From: Streptomyces sp. NBC_00306
GTDB lineage: Bacteria > Actinomycetota > Actinomycetes > Streptomycetales > Streptomycetaceae
NCBI RefSeq assembly: GCF_036169555.1
Contig: NZ_CP108032.1
Location: 7,130,001-7,194,000 of the forward strand
DNA length: 64,000 nt
Direction of reading: 5' to 3'
Each line of letters begins with the position of its first letter. The stretch's first letter is position 1. The translations under genes and the position numbers were made by a program. Under the pieces are notes generated by a model. That model saw only the letters and a list, made by a program, of their open reading frames with translations. It was not told the DNA's origin and ran no database searches. Positions 25,361-34,894 of the stretch are shown here, piece by piece.

Positions 25361-25915
25361 TCAGCGACTCATGGCCGGGCGTGGGCGCGCATAGCCGGGG
25401 AGGCAGCGGGCGAGGGCCCGCAGCGCGTAGTACGAACGGGACTTGACCGTCCCCGGCGGTATCCCGAGCGACTCCGCGGCCTCGTTGACGCTGAGTCCCT
25501 CGAAGTAGATCCGGACCAGCACCGCCTGGTGCTCGGGGCTCAGGGACTCGACCGCCGCGCGGACGTCGAGGGCGGCGACGGCCGTCTCGGTGACGTCCGC
25601 CGGATCCGGGGTGGTGGCGAGGACCCCGTCGCCGATCTCGGTGGGGCGGGCGAGACGGGAGCGGCGTGCGTCGATGGCGAGGCGGCGGCCGACCGTGAAG
25701 AGCCACGGGCGCATCGACTCGTACGGACCCTCGAAGGCCTCCGGGTGCTGCCAGGCGCGGACCAGGGTCTCCTGGAGCAGGTCCTCCGCGCGCTGCTGGT
25801 CCCCGTAGGTGAGGCCCTGGAGGAAGCTGAGCAGTGCGGGGCCGTGCTCGCGTTGCAGGTCCGCCATGGCCCGCTCGTCGGTCGTCGCGGAAGCGGTCAC
25901 GGTTGCCGTCGCCAT
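25361..25915 (-). CDS. ECF-type RNA polymerase sigma factor
   Basis: A 184-residue sigma-70 protein with only regions 2 and 4. Region 2 spans about 18-95 (DLLQETLVRAWQHPEAFEG, MRPWLFTVGRRLAIDARRSR). Region 4 spans about 120-178 (LSPEHQAVLVRIYFEGLSVNEAAESLGIPPGTVKSRSYYALRAL in outline). ATG 25915 is used; GTG 25924 is in frame. No anti-sigma gene adjoins it; a ZAS anti-sigma gene lies at 20512-21189. It directs RNA polymerase to a small stress or envelope regulon that cannot be inferred here. Confidence 0.93.
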   Translation of the reverse strand: MATATVTASATTDERAMADLQREHGPALLSFLQGLTYGDQQRAEDLLQETLVRAWQHPEAFEGPYESMRPWLFTVGRRLAIDARRSRLARPTEIGDGVLATTPDPADVTETAVAALDVRAAVESLSPEHQAVLVRIYFEGLSVNEAAESLGIPPGTVKSRSYYALRALARCLPGYARPRPAMSR

Positions 25916-26216
25916 TGCCAACACCCTTTCGCGCGGAGGTCGCTGCTACGTGGCGTATACGAACGCATCCGGGCGCGAAGGGACAGACGGCGCACCACTG
26001 TCTTCGGCGAGCGGTCGCTCGGAGCGACGAATGGTGCGGTGAGCGGGTGGCCGGATACCGACGGCCGGTGAACCGGCCCGGGACAGGGCTCGGAATGAGC
26101 CCGGGATCAGGTCCGATCCGGTGACCCGCGCGGCCGGGTCGCTTGACGCGCCCGGGCCCGAACGATGCATTCGGTGTGCCGCTGTCACGCCGGTTCGCAT
26201 TGGTCGGGAGCACTCC
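25916..26216. other. Divergent intergenic region between ECF sigma and CapA-like genes
   Basis: About 300 bases holding both promoters. No clear inverted repeat, RNA or small gene is visible. Open frames here lack G/C bias at third positions. Confidence 0.5.
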
Positions 26217-27464
26217 ATGACACGCCGCCCGCTACAGGGCCCCACCCCGCTCGCGACGCCGCTCGCGCGACGGGGAGCGACGGCGCTCGCCGCCGTCCTG
26301 CTCGGGGCGACGGCCGCCTGCGCCGGGCCGGGCCCCTGGTCCGCGGACGGTCGCTCCGAGCGCCCCGCGCCCGCGGCCGCCGGCGGCGCGGCTCCCGCTC
26401 GCGGCTTCACCCTCGTCGTGGGCGGTGGTGTCCTGCCGCACGACGCGGTCGTCCGACAGGCCCGCGCCCGCGGCGACGGCTACGACTTCCGCCCCGTGCT
26501 CGCCGGTGTCCGGCCGGTCGTCTCCGCCGCGGACCTGGCGATCTGCCAGCTGGAGACGGTGTTCGGGACGGTCGAGGAACAGGGCGGCGACGAGCGCGGC
26601 CGCTCGGCCGTCACCTCCCCGCCCGAGCTCGCGAAGAACCTCGCGGCCATCGGCTACGACGCCTGTTCCACGGCCTCCGACCACGCCTTGGCGGACGGCG
26701 CCGCAGGCGTCGAACGCACGCTGGACGCTCTGGACACCGCCGGCATCGGACACACCGGCACCGCCCGTACCGCCGCCGAGGCACGCGAGCCCGCGTGGCT
26801 GAAAGCAGGCGGTGCCAGGGTCGCCCAGCTGGCCTACACCTACGGCCTGGACGGCGACCGGCACCCCGGGGCACAGCCCTGGGCGGTCGCGCTGATCGAC
26901 GAGGAGCGGATCGTCGCCGACGCCCGGGCCGCCCGGAAGGCCGGCGCGGATGTCGTCCTCGTCAGCCTGCACTGGGGCACCGCGTGGCAGACCGCCCCCG
27001 ACGAACGGCAACTGGCGCTCGCCGACGCCCTCACCGCCTCGAAGACCGCGGGCCGCCCGGACATCGACCTGATCGTGGGTGCCCACGCGCATGTCCCGCA
27101 GCCGTACGAGAAGGTCAACGGCACCTGGGTGGTCTACGGGACCGGCGACCAGCTCGCCGGAGCCGGAGCCGGAGCCGGAGCCGGTCCCGGTCCCGGCCGC
27201 GACCGGCAGCGCGACCCCCGCGCCAACCAGGCGACCCTAGGCCGCTTCACCTTCGCGCCCCCCGCCCGGCCCGGAGAACGCTGGGAGGTGGCGAAGGCCG
27301 AGTTCGTCCCGCAGTGGACGGACGCCGCGGGGCGTGTGGTGAACACGGCGGACGCATCGTCGAAGGACGCGGACCGTCACGACCGCGAGCAGGCGAAGGA
27401 TGCCGTCAGCGCTGCCGTGTTCAGCCGCGGCGCGGCTGAACACGGTCTGACGATGGGCCGCTGA
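26217..27464 (+). CDS. CapA-like lipoprotein with altered metallophosphatase motifs
   Basis: A 415-residue protein of the CapA/PGA_cap group, which is built on a calcineurin-like metallophosphatase fold. A signal sequence ends in a lipobox-like TAAC (about residue 35). The usual first motif GD is GG here (VVGGGVLPHD, G71), and the usual Asn-His of the SNH motif is ASDH (D155, H156). LHWG and VGAHAHVPQPYEKVNGTWVVYG are kept. A Gly-Ala-Pro-Gly repeat encoded at 27157-27196 interrupts the C-terminal part. With two metal ligands changed, catalysis is doubtful. A role in poly-gamma-glutamate is not supported by neighbours. Confidence 0.85.
   Translation: MTRRPLQGPTPLATPLARRGATALAAVLLGATAACAGPGPWSADGRSERPAPAAAGGAAPARGFTLVVGGGVLPHDAVVRQARARGDGYDFRPVLAGVRPVVSAADLAICQLETVFGTVEEQGGDERGRSAVTSPPELAKNLAAIGYDACSTASDHALADGAAGVERTLDALDTAGIGHTGTARTAAEAREPAWLKAGGARVAQLAYTYGLDGDRHPGAQPWAVALIDEERIVADARAARKAGADVVLVSLHWGTAWQTAPDERQLALADALTASKTAGRPDIDLIVGAHAHVPQPYEKVNGTWVVYGTGDQLAGAGAGAGAGPGPGRDRQRDPRANQATLGRFTFAPPARPGERWEVAKAEFVPQWTDAAGRVVNTADASSKDADRHDREQAKDAVSAAVFSRGAAEHGLTMGR
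27157..27196 (+). repeat. In-frame 6-bp microsatellite in CapA-like gene
   Basis: CCGGAG is repeated four times, followed by two TCCCGG units, coding for a Gly-Ala then Gly-Pro run. It keeps the reading frame when units are lost or gained, so length variation between strains is likely. Confidence 0.8.
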
Positions 27465-27519
27465 GCGGGCGAGGGCACCTGAGCCCCCGGCCAAGCACGA
27501 CCGCCCGGCGCGCGGTTCC

Positions 27520-28956
27520 TCAGCGCAACCCCTTCTCCTGCCCGGTGTTCTGAGACGTCGCCAGATCCGACTTCCGGTAGGAGTACGCGAAGTAGATGAC
27601 CAGGCCGATCAGCAGCCACACCGCGAAGCGGACCCATGTGTGCCAGGCCAGGAAGGTGATGAGCCAGATCGAGAACACCACACCGATCGCCGGGACGAAG
27701 GGCATGCCCGGGCAGCGGAACGTACGCGGCAGATCGGGTCGCCGATAGCGCAGCACGATGACCGCCACACACACGACCACGAAGGCGAGCAGAATGCCGA
27801 TGTTGGTCAGTTCCGCCGCCTCGCCGATCGGCAGGAAACCGGCGATCGCCGCCGACGCCACACCGACGATCCAGGTCACGCGGGTCGGCACATGGCGTGT
27901 CGGATGCGTCTTGGCGAACCACTTGGGCAGGAGTCCGTCGCGGCTCATCGAGAACCAGACACGGGTCACGCCCAGCATGAACGTGAACATGACGGTGAGG
28001 ATGCCGATGATGGCGCCGACGGCGATGACGTCCGCCAGACCGCCCAGGCCGACCGACTTGAAGGCCGTCGAGAAGCCGCTCTCCGGGTCGATCTCCGTGT
28101 AGTTCTGCATACCCGTCAGCACCAGGCACGCAAGGACGTACAGCACCATCGAGATCGCCAGCGAGTACAGGATCGCCTTCGGCATGTGGCGCTGGGCGTC
28201 CTTGGACTCCTCGGCCGCCGTCGACATGGCGTCGTAGCCGAAGACCGCGAAGAAGACCGTCGCTGCGCCGGTGAACGCTCCGCTCACCCCGAACGGGAAG
28301 AACGGGTTGTAGTTCGCGGTCTCGATGTGGAACACGCCGACACCGATCACCAGCAGCACGACCAGGACCTTCAGCACCACCACGACCGTCTCGAAGCGGG
28401 CCGCGTTCTTGATGCCGAGGGTGAGGAGATAGGCGATCAGCAGGCACAGGATCGCGGCGAACAGGTCGATCCGGTGTCCGTCACCCGTGCCGGGCGCACC
28501 CAGCATCCAGTTCGGCAGCTCGGCACCCGTCTCGCCGAGCAGGAAGTTGAAGTACCCCGAGATGCCGATGGCGACGACCGCCACGATCGCCGTGTACTCC
28601 AGCAGGAGATCCCACCCGATGAACCAGCCCGCCAGTTCGCCGAGTACGGCATAGCCGTAGGTGTACGCCGACCCGGCCTTCGGAATGAGCCCCGCGAACT
28701 CGGCGTAGGAGAAGGCCGCGGCCGCACTCGCCACCCCGGCGATCAGGAACGAGATGAGGACCGCGGGACCCGCCGTGCCGTTGGCGACCGTGCCCGCGAG
28801 GGTGAAGATGCCGGCTCCGATGATGCCGCCGACACCGATCGCGGTCAGCTGCCACAGGCCGAGCGTTCTGGTGAGCTGTTCGGCCGTGCCGCCTTCCTCG
28901 ATACGTTCGATGGGCTTGCGCCGCAGTACGCCCTGCCCTGACCACAGGCCTGCCAT
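27520..28956 (-). CDS. APC-family amino-acid permease
   Basis: A 478-residue transporter of the cationic-amino-acid branch of the APC superfamily, with about twelve membrane helices. Helix 1 carries the substrate-binding GVGGIIGAGIFTLAG motif (about residues 42-56), and helix 6 has FFAVFGYDAMSTAAEESKD. The N-terminus RRKPIERIEEGG and the short C-terminal tail are cytoplasmic. It probably imports basic or neutral amino acids with protons. It is followed by nothing on its strand and looks monocistronic. Confidence 0.92.
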   Translation of the reverse strand: MAGLWSGQGVLRRKPIERIEEGGTAEQLTRTLGLWQLTAIGVGGIIGAGIFTLAGTVANGTAGPAVLISFLIAGVASAAAAFSYAEFAGLIPKAGSAYTYGYAVLGELAGWFIGWDLLLEYTAIVAVVAIGISGYFNFLLGETGAELPNWMLGAPGTGDGHRIDLFAAILCLLIAYLLTLGIKNAARFETVVVVLKVLVVLLVIGVGVFHIETANYNPFFPFGVSGAFTGAATVFFAVFGYDAMSTAAEESKDAQRHMPKAILYSLAISMVLYVLACLVLTGMQNYTEIDPESGFSTAFKSVGLGGLADVIAVGAIIGILTVMFTFMLGVTRVWFSMSRDGLLPKWFAKTHPTRHVPTRVTWIVGVASAAIAGFLPIGEAAELTNIGILLAFVVVCVAVIVLRYRRPDLPRTFRCPGMPFVPAIGVVFSIWLITFLAWHTWVRFAVWLLIGLVIYFAYSYRKSDLATSQNTGQEKGLR

Positions 28957-29088
28957 GACTCACCTCTCCGAAGGTCTGGTGGGACCGATGGCGGCTCATG
29001 ATGGTGCAGGCCCGGCAGGGACGGAAGACGCCGGGCGGAATCCGGAGCCGAGCGCTCCGCAGTGACCACCGGACGGCCGAACGGGAGG

Positions 29089-29550
29089 TCAGGGAACGAC
29101 GGTGACCGGCCAGCGTCCTGCCTTGACCAGCCGCACCGCCACCGAGCCGATGAAGCGGTGACCGGCCGACTCCGACGCCCCGACGACCACGGCGTCCGCC
29201 TTCAGCTCGTCGGCGGCCTTCACCAGGCCGCTGTAGGGATCGCCGCGGAAGGTGTGGAACTCCCAGCGCACCTCCCAGATCTCCCGGACGCGCTCGGCGG
29301 CCGACCGGATCTCGGCCACCAGCCCCTCCGCTATCTCCTCGGTGGTGTCCGCGACCGGCACCCCCAGTGCCGCGCCGGTCGACATCACCGGCTGGACGTA
29401 CACCACCGCCAGCAGGGCGTTCTGGCGGCGGGCCAGGCCACTGGCGTACGCCGCCGCCCGCAGGGAGGAGTCGGAACCGTCCACACCGGCGACGATGACC
29501 TTCGGGCCGTCGGTGCCGCGTTCGAAACGGTGAGGTCGCTGCTCAGTCAC
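29089..29550 (-). CDS. Universal stress protein
   Basis: A 153-residue single UspA domain with the first-strand motif VIVAGVDGSDSSLRAAAYA and the ATP-binding tail VVVGASESAGHRFIGSVAVRLVKAGRWPVTVVP-like sequence (G-2x-G-9x-G pattern degenerate at the second Gly). GTG 29550 is the family start. Longer open frames upstream are antisense to lysX. It is divergent from lysX with 60 bases between. It probably binds ATP and acts in stress adaptation. Confidence 0.9.
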   Translation of the reverse strand: MTEQRPHRFERGTDGPKVIVAGVDGSDSSLRAAAYASGLARRQNALLAVVYVQPVMSTGAALGVPVADTTEEIAEGLVAEIRSAAERVREIWEVRWEFHTFRGDPYSGLVKAADELKADAVVVGASESAGHRFIGSVAVRLVKAGRWPVTVVP

Positions 29551-29610
29551 ACAGCCGAGGCTATCCGCTCCCGAGAGGCGGGCCGTGGCCGGTCTCCGTA
29601 CAGTCTGATC

Positions 29611-32600
29611 ATGAGTGTCACCGTGCAGGAGCCCTCTCAGGCACGCGGCCCCTTGCTGAGCCGGGTCCCGAACGCGTTCGCGATCTTCTTCGGCCTGCTG
29701 GGTGTCTACTGCATCCTCATCTCGCTCATCCCGCCCCTGCGCCGCCTGCTCGCGCCCGTCTCGCGCTTCGTCGACCAGGTCGCCGTCCCCGTCAGCGCGA
29801 ACCTCGCCTACGCCGTCTTCCTGCTGCTGCTCGCCGCGGCCGTCGGTGCCCGCAAGAAGACCGCCTGGTGGCTGGTGGTCGTCTATCTGTCGCTGGTGCT
29901 GCTCACCGACATCCTGGGCGTGGCCTTCGACCGCGAATGGGGCTGGGTCGCCAACCTGGTGCTGTGTGCACTCGCGCTGGGCGTGCTCGTCGCGGCCCGC
30001 GGAGAGTTCTACGCCAGGACCAGACGCGGGTCCCTGCGCCGAGCCCTGATGGTCCTCGTCCTCGGGCTGGCCGCCGGCGTCCTCGCCGGCTGGGGGCTCG
30101 TCGAGCTGTTCCCCGGCTCCCTGCCGCGGTCCCAGCGGCTGGTCTGGTCCGCCAACCGGGTGCTCGGCGGGCTGGCCTCCGCCGGCCAGTTCGACGGCAC
30201 CCCACCGCGCGGGCTCTACTTCCTGCTCGGTCTGTTCGGCGCGATCGCCCTGCTCTGCGCCGCGGCCACGCTCTTCCGCTCGCAGCGCATGGAAGCCGCT
30301 CTGCACGGCGACGAGGAGGACCGGATCCGCGCCCTCCTCGGCGCCTACGGCTCCCAGGACTCGCTCGGCTACTTCGCCACCCGCCGCGACAAGGCCGTCG
30401 TCTTCTCGCCCAACGGCAAGGCCGCGGTCACCTACCGCGTCGAGACCGGCGTGGCGCTGGCCAGCGGAGACCCGGTGGGGGACCACGGTGCCTGGCGGCA
30501 GGCCATCGACGCCTGGCTGGCGGTGGCCAAGCGCCACGCCTGGGCACCGGCCGTGATGGGAGCGTCCGAGGACGGCGCGAAGATGTTCGCCCGCGCCGGG
30601 CTCGGCGCGATCCAGCTCGGTGACGAGGCGATCCTCCAGGTCGCCCGGTTCGACCTGAACGGCCGCGACATGCGGGTCACGCGGCAGGCCGTCAACCGGG
30701 TCAAGCGCACGGGGGCGACCACGCGCATCCGCCGGCACTCCGCCCTCACCGACGAGGAGATGCGGCGCGTCGTCGACAAGGCCGACGCCTGGCGGGACAC
30801 CGAGACCGAACGCGGCTTCTCCATGGCGCTCGACCGGCTCGGCGACCCCGCCGACGGCGACTGCCTTCTCGTCGAGGCCTTCGACGGCGAAGGCCGCCTG
30901 ACCGCCCTGCTCTCCTTCGTGCCCTGGGGCAGGGACGGCATCTCGCTCGACCTGATGCGCCGCGACCGCGCCGCACCCAACGGCGTCATGGAGTTCATGG
31001 TCGCCGAACTCTGCGGGGAGGCCGCGAAGCTCGGCGTCCGCCGCATCTCCCTCAACTTCGCCGTCTTCCGCTCGGCCTTCGAGGAGGGCGCCCGCATCGG
31101 TGCGGGCCCCGTCCTGCGGATGTGGCGCAGACTGCTGCTCATCTTCTCCAAGTGGTGGCAGCTGGAGGCGCTCTACCGGTCGAACGTGAAGTACCAGCCG
31201 GATTGGTTCCCCCGCTTCCTCTGCTTCGGTGACGCCGGTTCACTGGCCCGGGTCGGTCTCGCCTCGGGCATCGCCGAGGGCTTCGTGTCCGTCCCGAGCC
31301 TGCGGAAGCGCTTCGGCCGCGGCCGGCCGGGCGCCCGCACCGGCGTCACCAAGCCGGTCACCACCGAGGGCCTGCCCGCCATCGAGGCGCTGGGGCTCGT
31401 GGGCCCGGACTCACCGGCGGAAGAGGGAGAACGGCGGCTGCCCGACCAGGTGCGCGTCCGCCACAGCAAGCTGGAGCGGCTGCGGGAGGCGGGCACCGAT
31501 CCGTACCCCGTCGGCGTCCCCCTGCGCACCGACACCCTCGCCGCGATCCGCGCCGCTCACCCCGCTCCGGTACCCGGGAGCCGGACGGGCACCACGGTGA
31601 CGGTCGCGGGCCGGGTCATGGTCGTACGCGACCTCGGCGGCGTGGTCTTCGCCGTCCTGCGCGACTGGTCCGGTGACCTTCAGCTCGCCTTCACCCGGGA
31701 CGGTACGGGGGCCCAGGTGCTGGGGTCCTTCACCTCCGACATCGACATCGGCGACCACATCACCGCGACCGGCGAGGTCGGCGCCAGCGACAAGGGCGAG
31801 CTGTCGGTCTTCGTGACGGACTGGCGGCTGACCGGCAAGTGCCTGCGCCCGCTGCCCGACAAGCGGCGCGGTCTGGCCGATCCCGAGGCCCGTGTCCGCC
31901 GCCGCTATCTGGACCTGGTGTCGAGCCCGGACGCACGGGATGTCGTACGCCGGCGTTCCACCGCGGTCCAGGCACTGCGTCAGGGGCTCCTGGAGCGCGG
32001 CTACCTCGAGGTCGAGACGCCGATGCTCCAGCAGATCCACGGAGGCGCCAACGCCCGCCCCTTCACCACCCACATCAACGCCTACGACCTCGACCTGTAT
32101 CTGCGTATCGCGCCCGAGCTGTATCTGAAGCGGCTGTGCGTCGGCGGTATGGAGAAGGTCTTCGAGATGGGCCGTACCTTCCGCAACGAAGGCGTCTCCT
32201 ACAAGCACAACCCCGAGTTCACCATGCTGGAGGCCTACCAGGCCTTCGCCGACTACGACGTGATGCTCGATCTGACCCGGGAACTCATCCAGGGAGCGGC
32301 GACCGCGGCCTTCGGCTCGCCTGTCGCCCACAAGGCGGACCGCGACGGCAAGCTCGTCGAACACGACATCTCCGGCCCGTGGCCGGTCAAGACGCTCTAC
32401 GGAGCGGTGTCCGAGGCGCTCGGCGAGGAGATCGACGCCGACACCGAGGAGACCGCGCTGCGCCGGCTGTGCGACGGGGCGGGTGTGCCGCACACACCCG
32501 ACGACACCCGCGGCGACGTGATGCTGGAGATGTACGAGCGCCTGGTCGAGGAGCGGACCGTGATGCCGACGTTCTACAAGGACTTCCCGACCGATGTCTC

Positions 32601-32919
32601 GCCGCTGACCCGGCAGCACCGGCGCGACCCGCGGCTCGCGGAGCGGTGGGACCTGGTCGCCTTCGGCACGGAACTGGGCACCGCCTACTCCGAGCTGACC
32701 GACCCGGTGGAACAGCGGCGCAGGCTCACCGCTCAGTCCCTGCTCGCGGCGGGTGGCGACCCGGAAGCCATGGAGATCGACGAGGACTTCCTGGACGCGC
32801 TGGAGTACGCGATGCCGCCGACCGGGGGACTGGGCATCGGCGTCGACCGGCTCGTCATGTTCCTCACCGGACTGACCATTCGCGAGACTCTGCCCTTCCC
32901 TCTCGTACGCCGGAACTGA
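29611..32919 (+). CDS. lysX: Bifunctional lysylphosphatidylglycerol synthetase / lysyl-tRNA synthetase
   Basis: A 1102-residue fusion that charges lysine onto tRNA and transfers it to phosphatidylglycerol, making the membrane more cationic. The N-terminal 230 residues contain about six membrane helices, residues of about 230-590 are the MprF-type DUF2156 transferase, and from about residue 607 (LPDQVRVRHSKLERLREAG) there is a class II LysRS with OB-fold. Motif 2 is FEMGRTFRNEGVSYKHNPEF and motif 3 GLGIGVDRLVMFL. ATG 29611 has TACAGT 6 bases upstream, suggesting a leaderless mRNA. A housekeeping LysRS is expected elsewhere. Confidence 0.96.
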   Translation: MSVTVQEPSQARGPLLSRVPNAFAIFFGLLGVYCILISLIPPLRRLLAPVSRFVDQVAVPVSANLAYAVFLLLLAAAVGARKKTAWWLVVVYLSLVLLTDILGVAFDREWGWVANLVLCALALGVLVAARGEFYARTRRGSLRRALMVLVLGLAAGVLAGWGLVELFPGSLPRSQRLVWSANRVLGGLASAGQFDGTPPRGLYFLLGLFGAIALLCAAATLFRSQRMEAALHGDEEDRIRALLGAYGSQDSLGYFATRRDKAVVFSPNGKAAVTYRVETGVALASGDPVGDHGAWRQAIDAWLAVAKRHAWAPAVMGASEDGAKMFARAGLGAIQLGDEAILQVARFDLNGRDMRVTRQAVNRVKRTGATTRIRRHSALTDEEMRRVVDKADAWRDTETERGFSMALDRLGDPADGDCLLVEAFDGEGRLTALLSFVPWGRDGISLDLMRRDRAAPNGVMEFMVAELCGEAAKLGVRRISLNFAVFRSAFEEGARIGAGPVLRMWRRLLLIFSKWWQLEALYRSNVKYQPDWFPRFLCFGDAGSLARVGLASGIAEGFVSVPSLRKRFGRGRPGARTGVTKPVTTEGLPAIEALGLVGPDSPAEEGERRLPDQVRVRHSKLERLREAGTDPYPVGVPLRTDTLAAIRAAHPAPVPGSRTGTTVTVAGRVMVVRDLGGVVFAVLRDWSGDLQLAFTRDGTGAQVLGSFTSDIDIGDHITATGEVGASDKGELSVFVTDWRLTGKCLRPLPDKRRGLADPEARVRRRYLDLVSSPDARDVVRRRSTAVQALRQGLLERGYLEVETPMLQQIHGGANARPFTTHINAYDLDLYLRIAPELYLKRLCVGGMEKVFEMGRTFRNEGVSYKHNPEFTMLEAYQAFADYDVMLDLTRELIQGAATAAFGSPVAHKADRDGKLVEHDISGPWPVKTLYGAVSEALGEEIDADTEETALRRLCDGAGVPHTPDDTRGDVMLEMYERLVEERTVMPTFYKDFPTDVSPLTRQHRRDPRLAERWDLVAFGTELGTAYSELTDPVEQRRRLTAQSLLAAGGDPEAMEIDEDFLDALEYAMPPTGGLGIGVDRLVMFLTGLTIRETLPFPLVRRN

Positions 32920-33020
32920 TCTCGTCCGTCCGTCCGAACAGCCCGCCTCGAACGGGTACTTTCGCGACCGCCCGCGTGTTGATACGGCGTGCCGGACAAG
33001 AGCCGTGCGAGCAGTTGGTC

Positions 33021-33878
33021 ATGAAAAAGGATCAGATGCTTCCGGGGCGTCGGTCGGCGCTCCGCATCGTCGCCTGTCTCGGCGCTGCCGCCACGGCGGG
33101 GCTGCTCGTCACCGAACGGTCGGGGACATCGGGCGGGGCGGCCGCCACCCGCCCGGCAGGCGGCCCCCAGATCGCCTCCGGCCCCCGGGCGGCCACCGGT
33201 CCGTCCGTCCGGGCATCCGCGTACCGGCTGCAGCCCATGACGGCGTACGCCCCGCCGAGGTACCGGCGGGCCCTGCCGCCGGTGCGTCAGCGCCCGTTCC
33301 TCAGGATGTCGGAGGCCGGCCGGACCATGGTCCTGACCTTCGACGACGGCCCCGACCCGCGCTACACCCCGGACATCCTGCGCACCCTGCGCGAGTACGA
33401 CGTGCGCGCGATGTTCTTCGTCTGCGGCGAGATGGCCACCGACAACCGTGATCTGCTCCGCAGGATGGCCGACGACGGTCATGTGGTGGGCAACCACTCC
33501 TGGTCCCATCCGCTGATCACGAAGCTGCCGCCGTCCGGCATCCGCAGCGAACTGGGCCGCACCAGCGAGGTGATCGACGACGTGCTCGGCAGACCCCCGC
33601 TCTGGTACCGGGCCCCCTTCGGGGCCTGGAACAAGCACTCCTTCGAAATCGGTGCCGAACTCGGCATGGAGCCGCTGGCCTGGACGGTCGACACGCTCGA
33701 CTGGACCGAGCCCGGCACGAGGACGATCGTGCGCCGGGTGATGGAGGGTGCCGGGCCCGGAGTGGTGGTCCTCTCGCACGACGCCGGCGGCGACCGCGCG
33801 CAGAGCGTGGCCGCCCTGCGCAGCTATCTGCCGAAGCTGCTGGACGACGGGTACCGGATCACGGTCCCCCGGCGCTGA
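33021..33878 (+). CDS. Exported polysaccharide deacetylase
   Basis: A 285-residue NodB-fold (CE4) enzyme removing N-acetyl groups from a polymer such as peptidoglycan or chitin. A twin-arginine-like leader with a hydrophobic segment (RRSALRIVACLGAAATAGLLV) is followed by a low-complexity linker and the catalytic domain from about residue 100. Motif 1 is TFDDGPDPRYTPDIL with the catalytic Asp and metal Asp. Motif 2 is HSWSHP with the two metal His. WYRAPFGAWN is motif 3. The gene begins 101 bases after lysX and may be a cell-surface companion of it. Confidence 0.92.
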   Translation: MKKDQMLPGRRSALRIVACLGAAATAGLLVTERSGTSGGAAATRPAGGPQIASGPRAATGPSVRASAYRLQPMTAYAPPRYRRALPPVRQRPFLRMSEAGRTMVLTFDDGPDPRYTPDILRTLREYDVRAMFFVCGEMATDNRDLLRRMADDGHVVGNHSWSHPLITKLPPSGIRSELGRTSEVIDDVLGRPPLWYRAPFGAWNKHSFEIGAELGMEPLAWTVDTLDWTEPGTRTIVRRVMEGAGPGVVVLSHDAGGDRAQSVAALRSYLPKLLDDGYRITVPRR

Positions 33879-33918
33879 GCGGCTCGCGGCGGCTGCCCGA
33901 GGCGCAAGGCGCCGGAGG

Positions 33919-34572
33919 TCAGAGGGACTTGACCATCCGTGCGAACACGACGACGTTGCCGTCGTAACCCTGCGTCTTCGAGTAGCCGCCGCCGCAGGTG
34001 ATGACCCGGAGCTCGGCGTAGCCGGTGTCGCCGTAGACGCGGCTGCCGGGGAAGTTCTCCTTGGAGAACACCTCCACGCCGTACACCTCGAAGACGGCCG
34101 TCTTGCCGTCGAACCGGCTCACCTCGATACGTCCGCCCTTCTCGAGCGAACCGAGGCCGTAGAAGACGGCCGGGCCCGAGAGGTTGTCGACATGGCCGAC
34201 GACGACCGCGGTTCCGCGCTGGCCGGGGGCGACACCGTTCTGGTACCAGCCGGCCATGTTCGGATCCTCGGGCGGCGGTGCCTCGATCCAGCCGTCGGGG
34301 TCCAGGCCGACGTTCATGAGCGGGGCGTCGACGTCGATCGAGGGGATGTGCACCCGGGCCGCGGGGGCGTAGCTGAGGGCCTTCGGGGTGAGGAGGGGGG
34401 TGAACGTTTCGCCGCTGGGCCGGGCGAGTGACGCCGCCGCGGCCGGCTGGGGCGGACCCAGGCCGACGTCGACCCCGTTTTTCATCATCGCGATCCCCGT
34501 GAGCATCACCAGGGCCACCACGCCCCAGGGCGAGCGTTTCCTCGACACCGAGCCGTTGTAGTCCTCGCCCAT
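33919..34572 (-). CDS. Class F sortase
   Basis: A 217-residue membrane-anchored transpeptidase that attaches surface proteins to the cell wall. An N-terminal helix (GVVALVMLTGIAMM, about 17-30) precedes the sortase beta-barrel. The catalytic His lies in VVVGHVDN, Cys in VITCGGGYS and Arg in VVFARMVKSL at the C-terminus, all present. ATG 34572 is favoured by GGGAG 6 bases upstream; ATG 34590 is in frame. Two secreted proteins with C-terminal anchors lie directly next to it (34895 and 36346), which makes them candidate substrates. Confidence 0.93.
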   Translation of the reverse strand: MGEDYNGSVSRKRSPWGVVALVMLTGIAMMKNGVDVGLGPPQPAAAASLARPSGETFTPLLTPKALSYAPAARVHIPSIDVDAPLMNVGLDPDGWIEAPPPEDPNMAGWYQNGVAPGQRGTAVVVGHVDNLSGPAVFYGLGSLEKGGRIEVSRFDGKTAVFEVYGVEVFSKENFPGSRVYGDTGYAELRVITCGGGYSKTQGYDGNVVVFARMVKSL

Positions 34573-34894
34573 GATTCTCCCTTTTGTCATCTTTTCCAGG
34601 CGCCTGTAGGCACGCTAAGTGAGCGTCACGGGACTGGCGAGGAGGGAAGAGCGAACGGGTGGCGAGGGCCAGTCGGCGTGACCCATCCGTGTCACCGGGC
34701 CGATAAAACTTCTGACGGTCTGTGACCTGCGGGTCCGTCAGTCGCGAGGGCGTGTCGTCGGCGTGTCGTCTCACCGGGGTGGACCAGCGCCGACATGCGG
34801 AGAAAGGTGCACACAGTGAGGGTTCGTCATGGAAGGCGTACTCGTCGAATTTCCCGGGGCGCCGCTTCGGAGCGTCTTCCGCTGGAGGTTCACG
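34573..34894. other. Divergent intergenic region, sortase and Asn-rich protein
   Basis: About 320 bases containing both promoters. A less GC-rich patch with GATAAAACTTCTGACGG lies near 34702. No small gene with its own ribosome site is convincing. The ribosome site GGAGG for the plus-strand gene is at 34884-34888. Confidence 0.5.

Noticed and set aside
31839..33020. Upstream extension of the polysaccharide deacetylase into lysX
   Set aside because: The frame overlaps the LysRS domain out of frame; the real start at 33021 precedes a signal sequence.
34829..34894. Longer start for the Asn-rich protein at 34829
   Set aside because: It would add residues before a normal signal peptide; ATG 34895 has GGAGG at the right distance.
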